Origin: Rhizomys pruinosus
Taxonomy: Eukaryota > Chordata > Mammalia > Rodentia > Spalacidae
Direction: 5' to 3'
NCBI GenBank assembly: GCA_009823505.1
Contig: VZQC01000265.1
Coordinates: 3,374,503 to 3,438,502, forward strand
DNA: 64,000 nucleotides
A program made the position numbers and the translations under genes. Positions 56,606 to 64,000 of the stretch are shown piece after piece (position 1 is the first letter of the stretch; every line of letters begins with the position of its first letter). The notes under the pieces were generated by a model. That model did not search any database. It worked only from the letters and a program-made list of their open reading frames with translations, and was not told the DNA's origin.

Positions 56606-56883
56606 ACATGATTCATGGTGCCATAGTTTCTTTTAAAAGCCCTTCACAAAAACAGGGCATGATTCTCTTTTATCCCTGTCATCATTCTGATTCCCCTGTT
56701 GTCACCACAAGTGTTTTCTGAGTGAGTCTGTTACTTTTTAGTTGTAGATATTGTTTTTCTGTATAGTATTAGACATGTATACTGTCCTGAGATGACACTG
56801 ACTGGATTACATTTCCCTCAGCTATTCATTTGTTGGCATAATTTCTCTTGAAAAGCTAGCATAGTAAATATTTAAAGAATTTG
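56606..56883. other. Unique sequence
   Basis: Nothing recognised. Confidence 0.4.
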
Positions 56884-57113
56884 GGGGCTGGAGAGATGGC
56901 TCAGCAGTTATGAGCACTAGATGCTCTTGCATAGGACCTGGGTTCAGTTCCTAGCACCCACATGGTGGCTAAACAACCATCTGAAACTCCAGTTCCAAGG
57001 GATGCGACATCCTCTTCTGATTTCTGTGGTCATTGTAGGACACAGGTCCACTTACATACATGCAGGCAATGCACTTATATACATAAAAAGTATAAATAAT
57101 AAAATAAAATAAA
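56884..57113 (+). mobile_element. B2/B3-family SINE
   Basis: 'gctggagagatggctcagca', 'gggttcagttcctagcaccc', 'ctccagttccaagggatgc', tail 'aataaaataaaataaagc'. Flanks 'taaagaatttggg' and 'taaagcatttggg' form a near-perfect target duplication. Confidence 0.95.
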
Positions 57114-57356
57114 GCATTTGGGCCAGAAGGCCTCCATTGCAGCTTCTCAGTCCTGAATCCATACTTCATAAACAACCATGCATTATAACAAGTTAGAGTG
57201 TCTGTGTTCCACTAAAACATTGTTTACAGAAACAGTCCCTGGGCCATGTTGGTCTAAGGACTACAGTATGTTAAATTTTAATTTAGATGGTCAAAGTCTG
57301 CATCTATCTTACATGTCTATGGATGTGGTTCTCACGTAACTGCAGAGATAAGGATT

Positions 57357-57404
<48 letters not shown>

Positions 57405-57504
57405 GTATTTTTCTTTTCCCTATTCAAGTACAAAGAAAATTTTAAATGTATATAAGTCAATATTCAGAATAAATTCTATAAGCATAAGATAGAGAGAAAC
57501 TCTT
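57114..57504. other. Unique sequence with a (GA)n tract
   Basis: (GA)20 at 57360-57399; no gene. Confidence 0.7.
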
Positions 57505-57507
57505 AAT

Positions 57508-59260
57508 TAAGAGTCTCAGTAAAGTGGCAGGACACAAAATTAACATAGAAAAATCAGTAACAAAACTAACCAAAGACATCAAAGATCTCTACAAAAAAAA
57601 TCCTGAAGATGACATCAAAAGATGGAAAGACCTCCCATGCTCATGGACTGGAAAAATTAATATAGTAAAAATCCCCATTCTACTCAAATTAATATACAGA
57701 TTCAATGCAATCCCAATTAAAATCCCCATGAGTTTTTTACAGATTTGGAAAAAAATCCTTAAATTCATATTGAAAAACAAAAGACCTTGAATAGCTAAAG
57801 CAATCCTGAGCAAAAAGTGCAATACAGGGGGGATCACTTTACCAGACTTCACACTATACTACAGGGCTATAGTCATAAAGACAGCCTGCTACTGACACAA
57901 AAACAGACATGTAGACCAATGGAAAAAATTGAAGATCTAAACTTGAGCTCATACAATTTCAGTCACCTCATATCTGATAAAGGGGCCAAACAAAGCTCAC
58001 TGGGGGAAAGATAGCACCTTCAGCAAATGGTGCTGGCAAAACTGAATCACCATTTGTAGAAGAACAAAATGAAGCCCATACCTCTCACCCTGTACAAAAA
58101 TCAACTCCAAATGGATCAAAGACCTCAACATGAAACCAAAAGCTCTGAAAGTGATAGAAGAAAATGTTGGCAGCAACCTACAAGACATAGGCCTAGGAAA
58201 ACACTTTCTAAATCAAGTAGCAGCTGCTTAGAAAATAAGGTCAACAATTGGAAAGTGGGACCTTATTAAACTCAAAAGCTTCTGTGTGGTGAAAGAAATA
58301 ATCAATGAAGTGAAGAGAAAACCCACAGAGTGAAAGGAAATCTTCAACAGTGATACATCTGACAGAGCATTGACATCCATCATATATAAACTACTCAAAA
58401 ACAAAGAAAACAAATGACTCACTCAAAAGATGGAGTAAAGAGCTGAACAGAGACTTCACAAATGAGGAAATAAAGATGGCTGAGAAACATCTTAAAAAGT
58501 GTTCAACATCGTTAATAATTAAGGAAATGCAAATTAAAACCACTTTAAGATATTATCTCACTCCAATAAGACTGGCTAAGATCAAGAAAAAAAAAGACAC
58601 TAAATGCTGGAGAGGTTGTGGGGAAAGGGGAACACTCATCCACTGCTGGTGGGAATGTAAACTCATACAACCACTGTGGAAAGCAGTGTGGAGAACCCTT
58701 AAAACACCCAAAATGAGGGGCTGGAGAGATAGCTCAGCAGATAAGAGCACCAACTGCTCTTGCAGAGGACCTGGGTTCGATTCCCAGCACCCACCTGGCA
58801 GCTAATAACCATTTTTAACTCCAGTTCCAGGGGAATCCGATGCCCTCTTCTGACTTCTGCAGCATTGCACAATACAGGTGCACCAACCTACATGCAGACA
58901 GTACACTCACACACATAAAAATAAATAATTAACTAAAAAAATACTCAAAATGAGCCTACCACCTGACCCAGCCATACCACTCCTGAGAATATACCCACAA
59001 GACTCATCCTACCACAAAGATACATGCACATCTATGTTTATTGCAGCTCTCTTCACAATAGTGAAGAGCTAGAACCAACCCAAGTGCCCCTGTTTCATCT
59101 ACACAATGGAGCTCTATGCAGTAGTAAAGAAAGATGACATCATGAACTTTGCAGGTAAAAGGATGGAATTAGAAGCCATTATGCTAAGTGAAGTAACACA
59201 GTCCTAGAAAAACAAATGACAAATGGTATCTCTCATTTGTGGATGCTAGCACCAAATCCC
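57508..59260 (+). pseudogene. L1 ORF2 C-terminal fragment
   Basis: An open stretch at 57524-57790 carries IKRWKDLPCSW, KINIVKIPILLK and YRFNAIPIKIP, hallmark text downstream of the reverse transcriptase. About 100 bp usually present between 'EKS' and 'LTKDIKDLY' is missing. Further on, 58605-58680 gives KCWRGCGERGTLIHCWWECK, the Cys/His-rich C-terminal motif. Stops and frameshifts separate these pieces. Confidence 0.9.
58716..58938 (+). mobile_element. B2/B3-family SINE nested in L1
   Basis: 'gctggagagatagctcagca', 'gggttcgattcccagcaccc', 'ctccagttccaggggaatcc', tail 'aaaaataaataattaac'. Flanked by 'acacccaaaatgag' and 'atactcaaaatgag'; the L1 text resumes in register. Confidence 0.96.
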
Positions 59261-59522
59261 TAGTTGTAAGGCAAATTGAGCAAAGTTAGTGTTATGTGTT
59301 CTTTTTTATCTGAAAGCAACTGTGCTGCTATAATGTGAATCCCTTAATGGGCTCTAGAATTAACCTACCTCTTATTTCAGACTTTGTAGTTTTGGCATAT
59401 GGGTGAAGGGTATATATGCATATTTTAGAGTACTATAAAATTAAAGGGGAAAAATGTGAATTCCTAAACATATTTTGGAATTAACATACAGTTTATTTTC
59501 AGAAGTCATAATTTTGATATAT

Positions 59523-59524
<2 letters not shown>

Positions 59525-59556
<32 letters not shown>
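59525..59556. repeat. (TA)n microsatellite
   Basis: About 15 TA units in the L1 3' UTR. Confidence 0.95.
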
Positions 59557-59558
<2 letters not shown>

Positions 59559-59849
59559 TATTTTGGAGCAATAGAAATTGGAGGGAACAACAACAAAAGG
59601 ACTCGGTCAAAGAACTGATTGAAATGGTAAACTTTGGCCCAAAGCAATAAACTTCTGCATAGAAAAACTTTAAAAGGACTGAGAAAAAGAGAAAAGACAT
59701 GTATGGGAGAATGCATGAACTCAGCTGGGGTGGGGCATATGGAAAGGGGAATGAATCTAAAATGGACTGAGAAATGTTGAACGAAATGCCCAAAACTTCA
59801 ATAAAAAATATTTTAAAAGAAATATAGCAATTATAATTTTTTTTAAAAA

Positions 59850-60120
59850 ATGAATTAATCCCTTAATGGGTTGATGGCATCCGTGGGAGGCAGCGAAAGG
59901 CAGTGGGCACCAGCTGGAGGAGGTGGGCTCCCAAAGCTATGTCTTGTCCTGCACCACTCCTGGAGTCCCGCTCTGAGTCCTGAATGTCATGTGGCTCTCC
60001 TGCAGCACACGCTGCCATGATGTTGTGAACAACCCTCTGAAACAGTAGGCAAAGTGAACAATCCCTCCCTTTTAAGTTGTTCTCTCAGCATTTGAATAGG
60101 AAAGAAACTGATATAAGGAC
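59850..60120 (+). mobile_element. LTR-like fragment (tentative)
   Basis: 'tcctgcagcacacgctgcca', 'tgatgttgtgaacaaccctc', 'cctcccttttaagttgttct' and 'aagaaactgatataagga' resemble rodent MaLR-class LTR ends. It lies between two L1 pieces. Confidence 0.45.
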
Positions 60121-60153
60121 GGTATGGGATTTCAGTCCTTTAAAATCAATTGG

Positions 60154-60462
60154 CCCCTCAACTGACGAGTGGATAGAGAAAATGTGATACATCTACACAA
60201 TGGAGTTCTATGCAGCGGTAAAGAAAGATGACATCATGAACTTTGCAGGTAAATGGATGGAGCTAGAAGATATCATGCTAAATGAAGTAACACAGTCCCA
60301 GAAAAACAAACAACGAATGGTATCCCTCATCGGTGGATGCTAGCGCCAATTATCTAATTGTATGGCAAACTGAGCAACATTAATGTGATATGAAAACAAC
60401 TGTGCTCTTATATTGTAGAATTCCTTAAAAATAAATAAAAATTTAAAAAAAGAAAATAAAAT
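60154..60462 (+). mobile_element. 5'-truncated LINE-1 with TSD
   Basis: Repeats the ORF2-end text of 59100-59260 ('acacaatggagttctatgca', 'gatgacatcatgaactttgc') and ends A-rich. Flanked by 'atcaattgg' at 60145-60153 and 60463-60471. A separate insertion from the L1 just upstream; it lacks the long 3' UTR. Confidence 0.88.
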
Positions 60463-60474
60463 ATCAATTGGTTT

Positions 60475-62756
60475 GTCTTCAGTTTCTTCTTCAAGAATGC
60501 CTTTTCCTTTTTCATACATTTTTATTGAGCTTTTGTGCATTTCATGCAACAGATCTTAATCAAATTAAACCACCCTCCCCCTTCCACGCCCCACACTGGA
60601 CCTCATGCATTCTAGTTGTAAGAGCCAGGGTTGGTCCATGAACATAGGGAGACAGGCCTTCAGGCCACTGGACACTTGCACATGTGAACTTGTGGCAATG
60701 GTGGCATCATGCCTGAGACCCATGCAAATGCAGTCAGACTAGGGCCCAGAGTGGAGCAAGGGAAATGGGTGACAGGCCAGCCTAGGCTGGGAACAGTTGG
60801 AGTCTGCCTACTGCTGGGTGAGGAGAGTACACCTTCCTTAAGATCTCTAGATAGGTTTCTGGGCTTGCGCTGAACGACATCTTGATACAGATGCTTGGTC
60901 AGATGGGACTTAATAAAAATGTCTTTTTTTTCCTTCTATTACTTTTTTTCATTTTTTAACAATAAGTAATAATTTATGAGTACAAGCATCCTTCATGTAA
61001 AACCAATTTGCAAGCAGGTATGCCCAAACTCACACAGCCCAAGGGTCCCACCATCCAGCTGGGGGGCTTGTATGTTCAATCAAGTTGATCAAATAAGTGT
61101 CCAGTCTATATTGATATAGTTTCACCATTCACCCCAATCACAGCCCTTACATTCTAACATGCCCCCTCTTCTGAAGATTGTTCCCTAGGCTTAGAAAAGG
61201 GGCACAGGTGGACGAGAAGCAAAACAACCTACTTTCTCTGGAGCTATCGTTTTGGACTCTGGTCAATTCTGGCTGTTTCCTTTCATGGGCTTACAGTTTG
61301 TCCAGGAATAACCTTTCAATCCTACTAATGAAGCACAGGCAATTAGATATATAGGTATTTAAACAGTACTAATTGTTATGGTAGGTTACTTTGGTATAGA
61401 CACAGATATTTGGATGGTATGTTCATCTATGAATTACATTTTTTTTCTGTAAAATATGACAGGGTCTTATTGTGGCTTATAACATCTCCTAACCACTAGA
61501 GGATGTAAGCTTGTGGCATCAGCCATGGGTTATTCCTCCAAGGAAAGAGCTAATAGCCAATTAGATTTGGGATATACAGGCATATGGCTGCCACCACTGC
61601 ACAGTATTTCCAGGCAGGTGAGGTGTAGCTGGTACTGACAGACGAGTCTTGCTTGACTCAAGGAGACCTATATTTGCTTTATTGGTTTAGTGGCCTTTGG
61701 AAATAACACTCTGGTATTCCAGAGACCAACTGTACACTTGCAAGTGTGGTCTCAAAACATCTTTCCCATGCTTAAATCAGGTCTTCGACAGCAGGACCTT
61801 ATCGCCTCTCTTCTTGCAGGTATCCCAGTTTACAGGCGAGAAGCCTCTACCTTTCTGGGGGCTTGGATCCCCTGGCCAACATCTCCTTGATAGAATATTC
61901 CATTGCTGATATCAGAGCTCTCCTGTATTAATATCTTTTGCTTAAGTGCAGAGCTTAAGGAGACTTTAGTATTATATTTGGTTCTGAATAAAGAATAATC
62001 CTTTTCACAGTTCCTATGTCTATTAGTCAATTAAAGAAGGCAGTTTTACTGGTTTTATAAGAGATTATCTCTATGACAGTTGGCTCCAATTTACAGTTAG
62101 AGAACGACTTCATCACCATCATATTCCTCCTTGTTCTATGAAGGAGAGGTAAGAAAATCTCTCATATTAAAACTTTGAGGCACCTAGAAGGTAAGTTTCA
62201 TTAGGACTCATTATAAATAGTTGTTACAAGTAGGATACACAGAGGGTGTTGATGCCTGTAGCAGTCTGAGGCTTTTCTTCCTTTTAATGTTCAGACAGGC
62301 CAACCTTTCTGCTGACACTTCCTGGTACATCCTACACAATGCAAAGCTGTGTCTTTTCTTTCTCAGCCGTTAAGTTGGTGAAGTTTTGACCTGTGGGTAC
62401 ATACAAATCTTTTCCTGTAGTTAGTTTTAAGATTTGAATTGCCAAGGTTTTGACAAAAAGGTTTCATATATATCTGTATCCCCCCCTTTTATTTTAGTTT
62501 TTGTTTTTTGACCCATGAGTCTCAAAAAGGGCAGTTGTAGTACACATACCTATAGGCAGGAATCAAGGCACAGATTTCATCTAATTCACCCAAGCTGTTT
62601 TGGGTGACTGTATGTTGTTAACTTGGGAAGCAAACTTAATTTCTTAAGTTAAATCATCCTACAGGTAAAAGGGAATGCTACAAGATGATACTGTATAACA
62701 GAAAAATTATAGAGAACATTTGTATGTGCCAATCCCAAAGTTATTGTTATACAGAT
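60475..62756 (-). mobile_element. Unclassified retroposon family, longest copy (copy 5)
   Basis: Minus strand. 62756-60960 is the family body: starts 'atctgtataacaataacttt', includes all segments seen in copies 1-4, and ends '...gcttgtactcataaatt'. It is followed by an A-rich linker (60960-60905), about 300 bp not seen in the other copies (60905-60620), and an L1-type 3' end ('gaatgcatgaggtcc', 'gcatgaaatgcacaaaagc', 'caataaaaatgtatg') to about 60500. No open frame longer than about 70 codons, no recognised protein and no clear LTR ends. Confidence 0.75.
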
Positions 62757-63039
62757 TTTAAGTAAAACAAATGTGGACGACAACAATTTATATTTCCAAT
62801 TAACTAAGGTGCATTACCATTTTTATCAGAACCTTTAAACCAATGCTGTTTAATATACACCTATTACTTTTACTAAGTCCTAAAACACCATGTAACCTGT
62901 AGACAGAGTCTGGGCAAAATTGGATACTTGTTGAACTCATGTCAATTAAATATATATTAATCGAATATAGACCCGTGTCCCTCTCCTGCCCCTCCCGCCC
63001 CTCCCGATTCTGGTCCTGATGTATTGAAGATACCTGTCA
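62757..63039. other. Unique sequence
   Basis: AT-rich, then a short C-rich run 'cctgcccctcccgcccctcc' at 62986-63005. No feature called. Confidence 0.4.
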
Positions 63040-63140
63040 GCCAGGTGTGCTGACATATGCTTGTAATGTCAGCAGTCAGAAGAAGATTGTGAGTCTGAAG
63101 GCGCCTAGGCTATGTTGGAGACCCCACCTTCATCAACCAA
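63040..63140 (+). mobile_element. Old B1-like SINE remnant
   Basis: 'gccaggtgtgctgacatatg', 'cttgtaatgtcagcagtcag' and 'gaagattgtgagtctgaagg' keep a faint B1 layout. Confidence 0.5.
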
Positions 63141-63589
63141 TAATATCAGCTCTCTCTCTTCACTTCCACCAGTGTCATGAAATCCTGCAGGCTTTGTAAG
63201 CTTGACCTTTTTACTTTGCGAATTGTTCCTGTTGGGCCTGCTGGAGTAGTAAAGGCTGATGTGAAGAGCCATGGCGCACCCTGGAAAGGTCAGTCACTCC
63301 AGCCTGCAGCTCCCATCAGGAAAGTAGTCATTAGGAAGAGTTGTTGTGCTCTGTGTCATCTCCTACTTGCAAAGACTGGCATGAAGATTATTTGGATAGC
63401 AAAGATCCTTTCACCTGTCACTCCTGTTTTAGAGATAAGCAAGCAAAATTTCAGGAAATAAAAGTCTTCTGTTTGCTGGGCCAAGACCCGTATCCTGATG
63501 AACCTATACTAGTTATCTCTTACTGTGTAACAGTCTACTACAAAACATGATCTATCTCCCCCTCCTCTCTCTACCTTTCTCTGTCTTCA
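63141..63589. other. Unique sequence
   Basis: A 94-codon frame at 63177-63461 lacks any recognised domain; not called. Confidence 0.4.
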
Positions 63590-63612
63590 GACACATACAC
63601 ACAGACAACACA

Positions 63613-63646
<34 letters not shown>

Positions 63647-63664
63647 TGTGCACACACACACACA
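63590..63664. repeat. (CA)n microsatellite
   Basis: CA tract with GACA, ATAC and TGTG interruptions. Confidence 0.97.
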
Positions 63665-64000
63665 GTCCTATTATTTTACAATTCCTGTGTGTCAGGAGTC
63701 CAGGTATGGTTCCCTGAGTTTCACAGAGACTGTTATCATCATGTCACCCTGGGCTTGGGTCTCATCTGAAGGCTTAACTGAAGAAGGTTTTTTACCAAGA
63801 CTCTTGGTGGCTATTGGGAGAACCCTGTTCCTGAAGAATTGTGGACTAAGGATCAGTTATTGCTGGCTGTTTGGTAATTGGCACCTTTGTTTCAATACTG
63901 TGCATGTAGTTCATTGTGACAGCTTGCTTCATCAAAGCAAAGTCTACAACACAATTCAATTCACAATCCTTTGTAACCTAATCACAATACCCTATCTCCC
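63665..64000. other. Unique sequence to window end
   Basis: Nothing recognised. Confidence 0.4.

Larger units (their letters stand above)
57505..59815 (+). mobile_element. 5'-truncated LINE-1: ORF2 C-terminus and 3' UTR
   Basis: Begins in ORF2 ('cagtaaagtggcaggacac', encoding AGHKINIEKS), runs through the C-terminal Cys-containing region (58600-58690), is split by a B2/B3 (58716-58938), and reaches the ORF2 end near 59260. The 3' UTR then follows with a TA run (59525-59556), 'gagggaacaacaacaaaagg' and a final 'caataaaaaatattttaaaa'. Closely matches the 3' UTR of the L1 at 43630-44266. Confidence 0.92.

Noticed and set aside
57524..57790. Host gene candidate of 88 codons
   Set aside because: Contains LINE-1 ORF2 motifs and sits in a truncated L1.

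Overview
The window is interspersed-repeat-rich mammalian nuclear DNA, most likely from a muroid rodent and possibly a cricetid (hamster, deer mouse or vole group). The evidence is many B1 SINEs, B2/B3-type SINEs with the 'ggctggagagatggctcag' head, an ID-like copy, rodent LINE-1 3' ends and MaLR LTRs, over an older MIR, L2 and MER5 layer. The species call is inference. I found no host exon, tRNA, rRNA or CpG island that I can support. The recognisable reading frames are decayed LINE-1 ORF1/ORF2 pieces, so the window reads as intergenic or deep intronic DNA.

Layout. 1-24 kb is old unique DNA with scattered SINEs, MIRs, MaLR pieces, a truncated L1 with a perfect 13-bp target-site duplication (6.5 kb), a large CA array (18.6 kb) and a TTTA array in a B1 (19.5 kb). 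24.8-29.2 kb holds a complete non-coding MaLR element (LTR-internal-LTR) and a solo LTR of the same family. 29.8-32.1 and 40.4-42.8 kb are old minus-strand L1s. 38.3-40.2 kb holds an ERV2-type element whose two LTRs face each other but which is bounded by one 6-bp duplication. 43.6-48.9 kb is a minus-strand L1 invaded by a MaLR solo LTR (5-bp duplication) and by a second retroposon (15-bp duplication). 49.2-55.0 kb is a disordered block of TG arrays and repeated units. 57.5-60.5 kb is plus-strand L1 sequence. 60.5-62.8 kb is the longest copy of an unclassified retroposon.

Two things deserve attention. First, an unclassified family is present at about five places (2981-3844, 45781-47187, 51758-52800, 54156-55034, 60475-62756). 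Where its 3' end is visible it runs into an L1-type 3' UTR and A-tail, suggesting a composite retroposon moved by L1. Second, 44.2-55.0 kb carries three isolated N bases, a foldback palindrome of about 490 bp per arm, a 583-bp tandem duplication and a 2.4-kb duplication. Copies differ mainly by one-base insertions and deletions, which fits unpolished long-read gap filling better than biology. Claims about copy number there should be treated with caution.

No genes act together here. The functional content, if any, would lie in LTR promoters and a few AT-rich unique stretches.
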